Shown here piece after piece: positions 13,268 through 20,315 of a stretch of DNA of 20,315 bases (positions are counted from its first letter, which is position 1; every line of letters begins with the position of its first letter). The notes under the pieces were generated by a model, which did not search any database, was not told the DNA's origin, and saw only the letters and a list, made by a program, of their open reading frames with translations. Source of the DNA: DASVDK01 sp036381125 [NCBI: Thermodesulfobacteriota bacterium] (GTDB lineage Bacteria; DASVDK01); assembly GCA_036381125.1 (NCBI GenBank), contig DASVDK010000258.1, positions 1 to 20,315 on the forward strand, read 5' to 3'. The position numbers and the translations under genes were made by a program.

Positions 13268-13927
13268 ATGGCCGAACCTCGACGCCGCTACCTCCCCGCG
13301 GCCGGCCACGACTGGCTGCTGCCGTTCTACGACCCGGTCGTCAGGCTGACCGGAGGCGATGCCGCCAGGCGGGCGTTGCTCGATCAGGCGGCCCTGCGGC
13401 CGGGCCACCGCGTCCTCGACATCGGCTGCGGCACCGGCTCCCTGGTCGTCTGGATCAAGCAGCGCCACCCGGAGGTCGACGTGGTCGGGCTCGATCCCGA
13501 TCCGAAGGCGCTCGTCCGGGCGAGACGCAAGGCGGAGCGCGCGGGGGTGTCGGTCCGCCTGGATCGCGGGTTCGCGGACGCGCTGCCGTATCCCGCGGCC
13601 GCCTTCGATCGCGTCTTCTCCGCCTTCATGCTCCATCACCTCGAGGCGGGTGAGAAGGTGAGGGCCCTCGGCGAGGTGCGGCGCGTCCTCGTGGCGGACG
13701 GCGCGCTCCACCTGGTGGACTTCGGGGGACCGGAGGCGCGCCCGCGCGGCCTGCTCGCCCGTCTCTTCCACTCGATGCATCACCTCGAGGACAACTTCGG
13801 CGGCCGGATCGCGGCGCTGATGCGCGACGCCGGGTTCGCGGACGTGCGGGTCGTCGCCCGTCGGAGCACGCTCTTCGGGCCGGTCGCCTACTACCGGGCG
13901 TCCTCGCAGGGCTCCGCCGCGGGCTGA
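13268..13927 (+). CDS. Class I SAM-dependent methyltransferase
   Basis: A 219-residue methyltransferase of the UbiE/Methyltransf_11 type. Motif I is VLDIGCGTGSL (GxGxG at 53-57), the acidic end of beta-2 is VVGLDPDPKAL, motif II/III is ADALPYPAAAFDRVFSAFML followed by HHL, and the post-motif is GEVRRVLVADGALHLVDFGG. The C-terminal part HHLEDNFGGRIAALMRDAGF is common in uncharacterised family members near stress genes. The substrate is not predictable. The ATG at 13268 has no good ribosome-binding site. A TATCAT hexamer ends six bases before it, so the message may be nearly leaderless. It is transcribed divergently from cbpA with 86 bases between the starts. Confidence 0.9.
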   Translation: MAEPRRRYLPAAGHDWLLPFYDPVVRLTGGDAARRALLDQAALRPGHRVLDIGCGTGSLVVWIKQRHPEVDVVGLDPDPKALVRARRKAERAGVSVRLDRGFADALPYPAAAFDRVFSAFMLHHLEAGEKVRALGEVRRVLVADGALHLVDFGGPEARPRGLLARLFHSMHHLEDNFGGRIAALMRDAGFADVRVVARRSTLFGPVAYYRASSQGSAAG

Positions 13928-13993
13928 GGCGGACCCCGGTGGAGCGAGGCGCGCGGCCTTCGACGCGGCGCGTCTCGCGAGGCCGAAACGCTG

Positions 13994-14022
13994 TTGACAC
14001 CGTCCGGTCGAGTTCATAACCT
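13994..14022 (+). promoter_or_regulatory. Candidate sigma70-like promoter of the hydantoinase operon
   Basis: TTGACA at 13994-13999 is a perfect -35 consensus, and TAACCT at 14017-14022 follows after 17 bases (three of six -10 positions). It lies in the 280-base gap between the methyltransferase and hydantoinase genes and would give an untranslated leader of about 180 bases. Apart from this the gap (13928-14207) holds nothing I recognise. Confidence 0.5.
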
Positions 14023-14207
14023 GAACGTTGCCGGAAAACGTAGTTGCGCACAGCGAAACGCCGGTCGTCTCGCGGGCGACGTCTGCAAAGCGGAAGGGAG
14101 CGCCGCGGCGCCGCGCCTCGGCCACGCCGAAGGCCGCGCGGGCAGCGCGATCGGGTGGGGTTGCCGACGGCCGGGGGGAGGTGCGGGGGCAGGTGGGGAG
14201 GAGCCGG

Positions 14208-15629
14208 ATGGCCGCGAGGAAGGTCGACACCATCGTGCACGGCGGCCGGGTCGTCACGGCGTCGGAGGCCTACGAGGCCAGCCTCGCCATCGACGGCGAG
14301 ACCATCGTCGCCATCGGTCCGGACGACATGCTGCCGCCGGCCGAGCGATACATCGACGCGTCCGGCAAGTACGTCCTCCCCGGAGCGATCGACTGCCACA
14401 TCCACCTCGGCCCGGAGTACGACGACTGGCGCGGCGGCCCGATCGCCGCGGCCCACGCCGGGCTCACGACGCTGATCGGCTTCGCCGCCTACGACGACCA
14501 GGCCGGGGAGACCCTCCCCGCGGCGATCCGGAGGCTCGAGGCGGAGGCCGGGTCGCAGTCGGTCCTCGACTTCGGCTTTCACTTCATCCTCAACAACCAG
14601 CCCTACGTCCTCGACGGGATCCCCGAGGCGGTCCGGCTCGGCGTGACCTCCTTCAAGATGTTCATGACCTACAAGCGACGGGCGAACCGGATGTGCTCGG
14701 ACGAGTTCATCTGCCGGGCCATGGAGGTGATCGCCGCGTCGGGAGGGGTCTGCCAGCTCCACTGCGAGAACGGCGACGTCATCCAGTACCTCGAGAACAG
14801 GGCGCTCGCCGAGGGGCGGGTGCACCCGCGGGACTTCCCGGCGACCTGCCCCGATTGGGTGGAGGAGGAGGCGATCAACCGGGCGATCGGGATGGGGGCC
14901 CTGACCGGTTGCCCCGTCTACGTGGTGCACCTCTCCTCGCAGCTCGGCCTCGAGCGGATCAAGCGGGCACAGGCGGCGGGGCACCGCGTCTGGACCGAGA
15001 CCTGCCCCCAGTACCTGCTCCTGTCGGACGCCGAGATGACGCGATGGGGGCCGCTCGCGAAGATCGGGCCGCCGCTCCGGCCGGAGGGGGGGCCGGACCG
15101 CGAGGCGCTCTGGCGCGGCTCGGAGCAGGGCTACATCGCGACGATCGCGAGCGATCACTCCGCGCGCGCCAGGCGGTTCAAGGAGCCGGGCTGGCAGAAC
15201 ATCTTCGTCGATCCGCAGGGCAACACGATCCCGTTCGGAAGCCCGTCGGTCGAGACGCTGGTCCCGCTCGTGTACAGCGAGGGGGTCGCGAGGCGAGGCC
15301 TGCCGCTCACCTGGATGGCGCGCGTCCTCTCCGAGAACCCGGCCCGCATCTTCGGCCTCTACCCCAGGAAGGGGACGATCCGGGTCGGCTCGGACGCCGA
15401 CCTGCTCATCATCGATCCCGAGGCGGAGTGGACGATCCGCCTGGACGACCATCGCGGCATGGCCGGCTGGACGCTCTACGACGGGTGGTCGGTGCGCGGC
15501 CGCCCCTGGATGACGCTGCTGCGCGGGCGGGTGCTCCTCGACCGGGGGCGGCTCGTGCAGGAACCGGGATACGGCCGGTACCTGCCGCGGGGGGGACCGA
15601 TGCCGCCGCTCGGCGGCCGGGTTCGCTGA
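14208..15629 (+). CDS. D-hydantoinase/dihydropyrimidinase-family amidohydrolase
   Basis: A 473-residue cyclic amidohydrolase, expected to open hydantoin, dihydropyrimidine or related cyclic imide/ureide rings to N-carbamoyl or N-acyl acids. The binuclear metal site is complete and in canonical positions: His64 and His66 (DCHIHLGPE), carbamylated Lys150 (TSFKMFMTYK), His185 (CQLHCENGD), His241 (YVVHLSS) and Asp316 (IASDHSAR). Tyr155, the substrate-orienting Tyr of hydantoinases, is also present. Length is typical. ATG 14208 follows GGGGAGGAG with good spacing and begins directly with VDTIVHGGRVVTA; the open frame upstream has no such support. It is the first gene of a plus-strand unit, 13 bases before the MmgE/PrpD gene. 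Distinguishing hydantoinase from dihydropyrimidinase needs the stereochemistry-gate loops, which I cannot judge. Confidence 0.92.
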   Translation: MAARKVDTIVHGGRVVTASEAYEASLAIDGETIVAIGPDDMLPPAERYIDASGKYVLPGAIDCHIHLGPEYDDWRGGPIAAAHAGLTTLIGFAAYDDQAGETLPAAIRRLEAEAGSQSVLDFGFHFILNNQPYVLDGIPEAVRLGVTSFKMFMTYKRRANRMCSDEFICRAMEVIAASGGVCQLHCENGDVIQYLENRALAEGRVHPRDFPATCPDWVEEEAINRAIGMGALTGCPVYVVHLSSQLGLERIKRAQAAGHRVWTETCPQYLLLSDAEMTRWGPLAKIGPPLRPEGGPDREALWRGSEQGYIATIASDHSARARRFKEPGWQNIFVDPQGNTIPFGSPSVETLVPLVYSEGVARRGLPLTWMARVLSENPARIFGLYPRKGTIRVGSDADLLIIDPEAEWTIRLDDHRGMAGWTLYDGWSVRGRPWMTLLRGRVLLDRGRLVQEPGYGRYLPRGGPMPPLGGRVR

Positions 15630-15642
15630 GGGGGTGCGGACG

Positions 15643-16992
15643 ATGGACTACCTCGACCGGCTCGCCGGATTCGTTCACCGGATCGACCTCGCGAGCCTTC
15701 CTCGCGAGGTCGTCGACGCCGCCAGGCGGGTGGTGCTCGACGGCATCGGCGTGATCCTCGCCGGCAGCCGGCTGCCCGAGAACGGGCGCCTCGCGAGGCT
15801 CGTGGCGGAGCGGTCGGCGGGCGGCCGGGCCACGCTGATCGGCCATCGGCTCGCCGCCGATCCGATGTTCGCCGCGCTCGCCAACGCGACCGCGGGGGTC
15901 TCGCTCGACCTCGACGAGGGCAACCGGTTCGGCGGCGGGCACCCGGCGATGCACGTGGCCACTGCCGCGCTGGCGGTCGCCGAGGAGCTGGGGGCCGGGG
16001 GGCGGCGGCTCCTCGAGAGCATCGTGGCGGGATACGAGGTCGTCTCGCGGGTCGGCGGCGCGACGCGGCCGCGCTTCAACGTCCACTCGCACGGCACGTG
16101 GGGCACCCTCGGAGCGGCGGTCGCGGTCGCCAGGCTCCACGGCTACGACGCGGCGCGGATCCGCGAGGTCGTCAACCTCGCGGCCTCCATGAGCCCGGCG
16201 AACTCCTGGGTGCCCTGCTTCGAGGGGGCGACCATCCGCAACCTCTACCCGGGCCGGGCCGCGCTCCAGGGGATCCTCGCCGTTCACCTGCATCGCTGCG
16301 GCTTCACCGGTCCGCGCGACGCGCCGTCGGACGTCTTCGGCGTGATCCTCGGCGATCGCTTCGACACGGAGCAGGTCGTCGCCGGCCTCGGCGAGGACTA
16401 CCGCATCGCACGGAACTATTTCAAGTTCCACGCCTGCTGCCTCTACAGCCACCCGACGCTCGACGCCCTGCAGGCGCTCGTCGCGGAGGAGCGGATCTCG
16501 GCCCGGGACGTGGAGCGGGTCACGGTCGTCTCGGTCCCCTTCGCCGAGCGGATGGCGGGGCGCGACCCGGCCAACCCGCTTGCGGCGAAGTTCTCGATCC
16601 CCTTCGCCGTGGCCGCGTTGCTCGTGACCGGGCGTACCGACGCCGAAGCCTTCGGCGACTCGACGATCGCCGACGGCCGGGTCCGCGACCTCGCGGCGCG
16701 GGTGGTGGTCCGCGCGGACCCCGAGATGTCCATGCAGCGCTCCGACTACCCGACCGCGACCGTCTCCGTCCTGCTCAAGGACGGCCGTACGGTGTCGCGC
16801 TCGACCACCGTGGTCAGGGGCGACTCGGCGAACCCGGCGCCGCCGGCGGCGCTGGTCGACAAGTTCCTCGCCCTGGCCGGCCCGAGTATCGGCGCCGCCG
16901 GGGCACGGGCCGTCGTCGAGGCGGTCGACGCGCTCGAGGAGGTCGGCGACGTGCGGACCCTCACCGCACGTCTGGTCGGCCCCGGCTCCTGA
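15643..16992 (+). CDS. MmgE/PrpD-family protein
   Basis: A 449-residue protein of the MmgE/PrpD family, named for 2-methylcitrate dehydratase but also containing aconitate decarboxylase and iminodisuccinate epimerase-type enzymes. Landmarks are LPREVVDAARRVVLDGIGVI, the Asp/His block SLDLDEGNRFGGGHPAMHVA, HSHGTWGTLGAAVAVARLHG, and the histidine region NYFKFHACCLYSHPTLDALQ. Length fits the family. ATG 15643 is preferred because GAGGGGG lies at the right distance; GTG 15634 directly abuts that purine run. It sits between a cyclic amidohydrolase and a D-aminoacylase homologue, not beside prpB or prpC, so a methylcitrate-cycle role is unlikely. An isomerase, lyase or epimerase step on the hydrolysis product is a better guess. 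Confidence 0.9.
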   Translation: MDYLDRLAGFVHRIDLASLPREVVDAARRVVLDGIGVILAGSRLPENGRLARLVAERSAGGRATLIGHRLAADPMFAALANATAGVSLDLDEGNRFGGGHPAMHVATAALAVAEELGAGGRRLLESIVAGYEVVSRVGGATRPRFNVHSHGTWGTLGAAVAVARLHGYDAARIREVVNLAASMSPANSWVPCFEGATIRNLYPGRAALQGILAVHLHRCGFTGPRDAPSDVFGVILGDRFDTEQVVAGLGEDYRIARNYFKFHACCLYSHPTLDALQALVAEERISARDVERVTVVSVPFAERMAGRDPANPLAAKFSIPFAVAALLVTGRTDAEAFGDSTIADGRVRDLAARVVVRADPEMSMQRSDYPTATVSVLLKDGRTVSRSTTVVRGDSANPAPPAALVDKFLALAGPSIGAAGARAVVEAVDALEEVGDVRTLTARLVGPGS

Positions 16993-17034
16993 GCCGCGCG
17001 GCCCGACCGTCCGAGGGGAACGGGAGAACACCAG

Positions 17035-18615
17035 GTGCTCGACCTGCTGATCACGGGTGGGATGATCGTGGACGGCACCGGCAACCCCGGCTACTACGGG
17101 GCGGTCGGCGTCGACGGGGAGCGGGTGGTCCTCTTTCGCGGCGACCTCGCGGGGGTGCGGGCCGCGCGCACCATCGACGCCGCCGGCAAGATCGTCTGCC
17201 CGGGCTTCATCGACATGCACGCCCATTCGGGCCTCGTCCTCCTGGCCGACCCGTACCACGAGCCCAAGGTGCGCCAGGGCGTGACGACGGAGCTGATCGG
17301 CGTCGACGGCAACTCCTACGCGCCCTTCCACTCGCACGACGATCTCGAGCACTTCGTCGAGATGAACTCGGGCCTCGACGGCGCGCCGGCGCTGCCGGGC
17401 CGGTGGAAGACGGTCGAGCAGTACCTCGACCTCTTCACGAACCGGTCGGCGGTGAACGTGGTCTACCTCGTGGGCAACTCTCCCCTTCGAATCTGCGCGG
17501 TCGGGTGGGACGATCGGCGCGCGACCGACAGGGAGATCGAGAACCAGCGCGCCCTCCTGCGCACGGCGATGGAGGAGGGGGCGGTCGGGATGTCGACGGG
17601 CCTCGACTACCCGCCCGGGAGCTACGCCGACACGGCGGAGCTGATCGAGCTGTCGAAGGTGGCCGCCCGCCTCGGCGGCATCTACCACACGCACGTCCGC
17701 TACAGCCTCGGCGACCGCTTCCTCGACCCGTTCCGCGAGGCGCTCGACATCGGCCGCGGCAGCGGCGCCCCGGTCCACATCACCCACTTCTACCAGCGCA
17801 CCACGAGCCCGGGCGGCGCGGGCCGGATGCTCGACCTGGTCGAGTCGGCCCGCGACGTCGACGGGCTCGACGTCACCTTCGACAGCTATCCGTACACCCT
17901 CTCGAGCACCCGGCTCACGATCATGCTGCCGCAGTGGACCCACGACGGCGGCGTCGCGCGGCTGAAGGAGGTCCTCGCCGATCCGCGGGCGCGCGAGCGG
18001 CTCAGGCGGGAGGTGACGCCGCGCGCCGGATCGTGGCAGGACATGTGGGTCACCTACTTCAAGCATGCCCGCAACCACAGGTACGAGGGGCGGTCCATCG
18101 CCGAGGTGGCCGAGATGATGGGGAAGCACCCGGTCGACGCGATGTGCGACCTCCTCCTCGACGAGGACCTGCAGACCTCCTACGTCTCGGCCGGCGGCAA
18201 CGGCGCCACGCTTCCGAAGTTCGTGGCGCACCCGCTCTCCATGGTCGGCAGCGACGCGGTCCTGCTCGGCGACTACCCGAGCCCCCGCACCTACGGCACG
18301 TTCCCCCTGATCCTCGCCGAGTACGTCCGCGAGGACCGGTTCCTGTCGCTCCCGGACGCCATCCGGAAGATGACCTCGTTCCCGGCGCAGCGGCTCGGGC
18401 TTCCCGATCGGGGGATCCTCCGCGACGGGTTCAAGGCCGACGTCGTCGTCTTCGACGCGAAGACCGTCAAGGCGCCCGCCTCACGGTCCCGTCCGAAGCA
18501 ATTCCCCATCGGGATCGAGTACGTGATCGTCAACGGCCAGGTGGTCGTCGACCGGGGCCGGCACACCGGGGTCCTGGCGGGCCGCGCCCTCAGGCGAGGT
18601 CGAGCCTCGACGTGA
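17035..18615 (+). CDS. D-aminoacylase/N-acyl-D-amino-acid amidohydrolase family protein
   Basis: A 526-residue amidohydrolase of the D-aminoacylase group (COG3653-like), which remove N-acyl groups from D-amino acids. Metal-site residues are His62 and His64 (DMHAHSG), His219 (IYHTHVR), His250 (HITHFYQ) and Asp406 (MVGSDAV). The usual metal-bridging Cys, normally in a G-N-C-G motif, is Asp91 here (IGVDGNSYAP), which sets this protein apart from classical D-aminoacylases. A conserved C-terminal block MTSFPAQRLGLPDRGILRDG and the closing small beta domain complete the fold. The start is GTG 17035, with GGGAG about ten bases before it and the sequence LDLLITGGMIVDGTG typical of the family. It follows the PrpD gene by 42 bases. 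The substrate could be an N-acyl or N-carbamoyl amino acid made by the hydantoinase step. Confidence 0.88.
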   Translation: MLDLLITGGMIVDGTGNPGYYGAVGVDGERVVLFRGDLAGVRAARTIDAAGKIVCPGFIDMHAHSGLVLLADPYHEPKVRQGVTTELIGVDGNSYAPFHSHDDLEHFVEMNSGLDGAPALPGRWKTVEQYLDLFTNRSAVNVVYLVGNSPLRICAVGWDDRRATDREIENQRALLRTAMEEGAVGMSTGLDYPPGSYADTAELIELSKVAARLGGIYHTHVRYSLGDRFLDPFREALDIGRGSGAPVHITHFYQRTTSPGGAGRMLDLVESARDVDGLDVTFDSYPYTLSSTRLTIMLPQWTHDGGVARLKEVLADPRARERLRREVTPRAGSWQDMWVTYFKHARNHRYEGRSIAEVAEMMGKHPVDAMCDLLLDEDLQTSYVSAGGNGATLPKFVAHPLSMVGSDAVLLGDYPSPRTYGTFPLILAEYVREDRFLSLPDAIRKMTSFPAQRLGLPDRGILRDGFKADVVVFDAKTVKAPASRSRPKQFPIGIEYVIVNGQVVVDRGRHTGVLAGRALRRGRAST

Positions 18616-18667
18616 TCCCGACGGCCATCGGCGCGAGCGCTCCCGGGCCCGATCCGGCGCGTGCCCG

Positions 18668-18696
18668 TTGACGCGCCGGTTCCGAACACATACAGT
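18668..18696 (+). promoter_or_regulatory. Candidate sigma70-like promoter of the ABC transporter genes
   Basis: TTGACG (18668-18673) and TACAGT (18691-18696) are separated by exactly 17 bases, matching five of six and four of six consensus positions. It lies in the 204-base gap after the amidohydrolase and gives a leader of about 115 bases before the solute-binding protein. A hairpin CCGAGA-ccga-TCTCGG (18771-18786) sits in that leader. Confidence 0.55.
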
Positions 18697-18819
18697 CGTA
18701 GACACAGCAAGCGGTAGCAGACCGATACCCCGATCCGTTCACCGACTGTTCGGCGGCCTCCCAGTGGATTCCGAGACCGATCTCGGCGACGTGTTGTACC
18801 GATAACGAGGAGGTGAGAG

Positions 18820-20004
18820 ATGATCGGAAGGGTCTTGACATCGGCGGCCCTCGCGGCGGTGCTCGTTGCCGGAAGCGTCACGGGCGCCGTTGCGCAGGAA
18901 GAGCTGAAGATCGGCGCGATCGGCAGCCTGTCGGGCGGCGGCACCGCCTGGGGGCTCGCGGTCCAGCGCGGGATCCTGCTCGCCATCGACGAGGTGAACG
19001 CGTCGGGCGGCCTGAAGGTCGGCGACAAGACCTACAGGCCGAAGCTGGTGATGTACGACGACCAGTACTCGGCCACGGGCGGCCGCACCGCGGCGGAGCG
19101 GCTCGTCAACCTCGAGAAGGTGAAGTTCATCATCGGGCCGGTCGGATCCCCGTCCGTCCTGGCGGTCGTGCCGGTCACCACGGCGTCGAAGACGCTGCTC
19201 CTGTCGAACGGCTACGCGCCGGCCATCCTCAAGAACGACGCGGGATCGCCCTTCAACTTCCGCGTCATGAACTCGAACACCGAGTTCGGCCCCGTCATGA
19301 TCAAGTGGCTCAGGGACAACTACCCGCAGCTCAAGAAGGTGGCCCTGATCGCGCCGAACGACGCCGTCGGCCAGGCGGTCATCCCGACCCTCGTCGAGGC
19401 CTACAAGGCCAACGGCTTCGAGGTCTGGACCGAGATGTACGAGCGCGGCACCAAGGAGTTCACGCCGCTCCTCACCCGCATGATCGCGCAGGACGTCGAC
19501 GTCTTCGACCTCAACAGCAACGCGCCGGGCGAGGCGGGGCTCCTGCTGAAGCAGGCGCGCCAGGCCGGCTACACGAAGCTGATCTGGCAGGTCGGCGGTC
19601 CGTCCGTCGACGAGATCATCGCGATCGGCGGCCCGCTGGCCGAGGGCTTCATGTCCTACGACGTCTTCGACTTCTCGTCGCCGCAGGGCAAGAAGTTCGT
19701 CGAGGCGTATCGCGCCAGGTGGGACGGGATCATCAACGCCCAGACCCCCGGCTGGTACAACGCCGCGAAGATCCTCTTCAGGGCGATCCAGGTCGCCGGC
19801 ACCGTGACGGACGTCGAGAAGGTGCGCAACGCCCTCTACGCGCTCGAGGAGCAGAAGTTCGACCCCGGGATGTACGGCCCGGTCCGCTGGGGCGGCAAGG
19901 CCGACTACGGCGTCGCCCACCAGCTCCTCCTGAACTTCTGGATCGTCGAGGTCAAGGACGGCAAGGCCGTCAGCCGGGCCGTCATCACGCCCGAGAAGCG
20001 CTGA
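18820..20004 (+). CDS. Branched-chain amino acid-type ABC transporter substrate-binding protein
   Basis: A 394-residue periplasmic receptor of the LivJ/Peripla_BP_6 family. The signal peptide IGRVLTSAALAAVLVAGSVT ends at AVA before Gln26 and lacks a lipobox, so the mature protein is probably free in the periplasm. The mature part starts EELKIGAIGSLSGGGTAWGL and holds AIDEVNASGGLKVGDKTYRP, DDQYSATGGRTAAERLVNLE, VKFIIGPVGSPSVLAVVPVT and KKVALIAPNDAVGQAVIPTL, the usual two-lobe order. AGGAGG (18808-18813) lies six bases before ATG 18820. Despite the family name, such receptors bind many compounds (amides, aromatic acids, peptides, ureides). The location after two amidohydrolases suggests an amide- or ureide-containing ligand. 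It has its own promoter, and a strong hairpin follows its stop. Confidence 0.93.
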   Translation: MIGRVLTSAALAAVLVAGSVTGAVAQEELKIGAIGSLSGGGTAWGLAVQRGILLAIDEVNASGGLKVGDKTYRPKLVMYDDQYSATGGRTAAERLVNLEKVKFIIGPVGSPSVLAVVPVTTASKTLLLSNGYAPAILKNDAGSPFNFRVMNSNTEFGPVMIKWLRDNYPQLKKVALIAPNDAVGQAVIPTLVEAYKANGFEVWTEMYERGTKEFTPLLTRMIAQDVDVFDLNSNAPGEAGLLLKQARQAGYTKLIWQVGGPSVDEIIAIGGPLAEGFMSYDVFDFSSPQGKKFVEAYRARWDGIINAQTPGWYNAAKILFRAIQVAGTVTDVEKVRNALYALEEQKFDPGMYGPVRWGGKADYGVAHQLLLNFWIVEVKDGKAVSRAVITPEKR

Positions 20005-20013
20005 GGAGAGCGA

Positions 20014-20050
20014 GGCGCGGCACCGGCCCGGCTCGCGCCGGTGCCGCGCC
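20014..20050 (+). terminator. Strong intercistronic hairpin between binding protein and permease
   Basis: Fourteen bases (20014-20027) pair perfectly with 20037-20050 around a nine-base loop, starting ten bases after the solute-binding protein stop. There is no T run, and the permease gene starts 64 bases later. It is more likely a partial terminator or a 3' stabilising structure that keeps binding-protein mRNA in excess, as known for other ABC receptor operons. A second hairpin (20059-20066 with 20079-20086) follows. Confidence 0.55.
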
Positions 20051-20113
20051 AGCGACGAGCGCCGGCCGATCGGCGGGCGCCGGCGCGGCGTGCCAGGTGA
20101 GGAGACAGGTGCG

Positions 20114-20315
20114 ATGCTCTCCGCGGCCATCGTCGGTCAGATCCTGATCAACGGGGCGAGCCTGAGCGCGATCTACGTCCTGATCGCCCTCGGCTTCACC
20201 CTCCTGTTCGGCATCATGCGGGTCGTGAACTTCGCGCACGGCGCCTTCGCCATGCTCGGCGGATACGCCCTGTACTACGTCTACGGCCGGTACGAGGTGC
20301 CCTACGCGCTGGCCG
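20114..20315 (+). CDS. LivH-type ABC transporter permease (partial, runs off right edge)
   Basis: Only the first 67 codons are in the window. The start is LSAAIVGQILINGASLSAIY followed by VLIALGFTLLFGIMRVVNFA and HGAFAMLGGY. The segment VVNFAHGAFAMLGGY is the hallmark of LivH-family branched-chain amino acid permeases, on the first cytoplasmic face after a long membrane helix. The protein lies in the inner membrane and forms the channel with a LivM-like partner, which is expected to the right of the window. ATG 20114 has GGAG about ten bases upstream. It belongs to the same transport unit as the binding protein at 18820-20004. Confidence 0.93.
   Translation, partial: MLSAAIVGQILINGASLSAIYVLIALGFTLLFGIMRVVNFAHGAFAMLGGYALYYVYGRYEVPYALA

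Noticed and set aside
13626-15452. A 608-codon minus-strand frame antisense to the hydantoinase
   Set aside because: Antisense shadow; no domain, and the hydantoinase on the other strand has all metal ligands.
15409-18231. A 940-codon open frame on the minus strand, opposite the PrpD and aminoacylase genes
   Set aside because: It is an antisense shadow caused by extreme GC at third positions; its translation is rich in Arg, Asp, Val, His and Glu with no domain, while the plus-strand genes have complete catalytic motifs.
16098-18671. An 857-codon plus-strand open frame crossing two genes in another frame
   Set aside because: It is Gly/Arg/Pro-rich without any motif, and overlaps two well-supported genes out of frame.
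1-20315. CRISPR arrays, tRNA or rRNA genes
   Set aside because: No regularly spaced short repeats, no cloverleaf with a T-loop sequence and no rRNA-like stretch were seen on either strand.

Overview
The window is a very GC-rich, gene-dense bacterial segment. Type I signal peptides, a periplasmic ABC solute-binding protein and a UbiB-type kinase point to a diderm (Gram-negative-type) bacterium. The mix of branched-chain-type ABC transport, MmgE/PrpD, hydantoinase and D-aminoacylase genes, alpha/beta hydrolases and SRPBCC/DGPF/SnoaL small proteins is common in soil lineages such as Rokubacteria/Methylomirabilota, but no phylogenetic marker gene is present, so this placement is inference.

Region 1 (1-1046) is a gene graveyard. 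On the minus strand lies a broken IS5-type transposase that runs off the left edge, preceded by a biotinyl/lipoyl-domain gene broken by a stop and a frameshift. Region 2 (1047-6110) holds an antibiotic-biosynthesis-monooxygenase-type protein (-), a hormone-sensitive-lipase-type esterase (+) with a cupin remnant upstream, and a tight minus-strand unit: UbiB kinase, a DsbA-like protein without its thioredoxin half, an SRPBCC protein and a saccharopine-dehydrogenase-like oxidoreductase. A 530-base stretch without a convincing gene follows.

Region 3 (6538-12300) contains a DGPF/YciI protein (+) and a minus-strand cassette alternating universal stress proteins and CBS-domain proteins (USP-CBS-USP-CBS). 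Next come an Ada-type AraC regulator, a secreted thermonuclease, a decayed second copy of the DGPF leader and gene start, and an N-terminally truncated SnoaL-like ORF. A 152-bp gap-free repeat links the two DGPF copies (about 87% identical by hand count). Its best-conserved part is non-coding and can fold into a hairpin.

Region 4 (11983-13927) has the co-chaperone pair CbpA-CbpM (-), divergent from a class I methyltransferase (+). Region 5 (13994-20315) is a plus-strand catabolic and transport locus: D-hydantoinase/dihydropyrimidinase, MmgE/PrpD protein, D-aminoacylase-family amidohydrolase, LivJ-type solute-binding protein and the start of a LivH-type permease. It has two candidate sigma70-like promoters and a strong intercistronic hairpin between binding protein and permease. 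The coherent reading is uptake of an amide, ureide or N-acyl amino acid type compound followed by hydrolysis of C-N bonds; the substrate cannot be read from the sequence.
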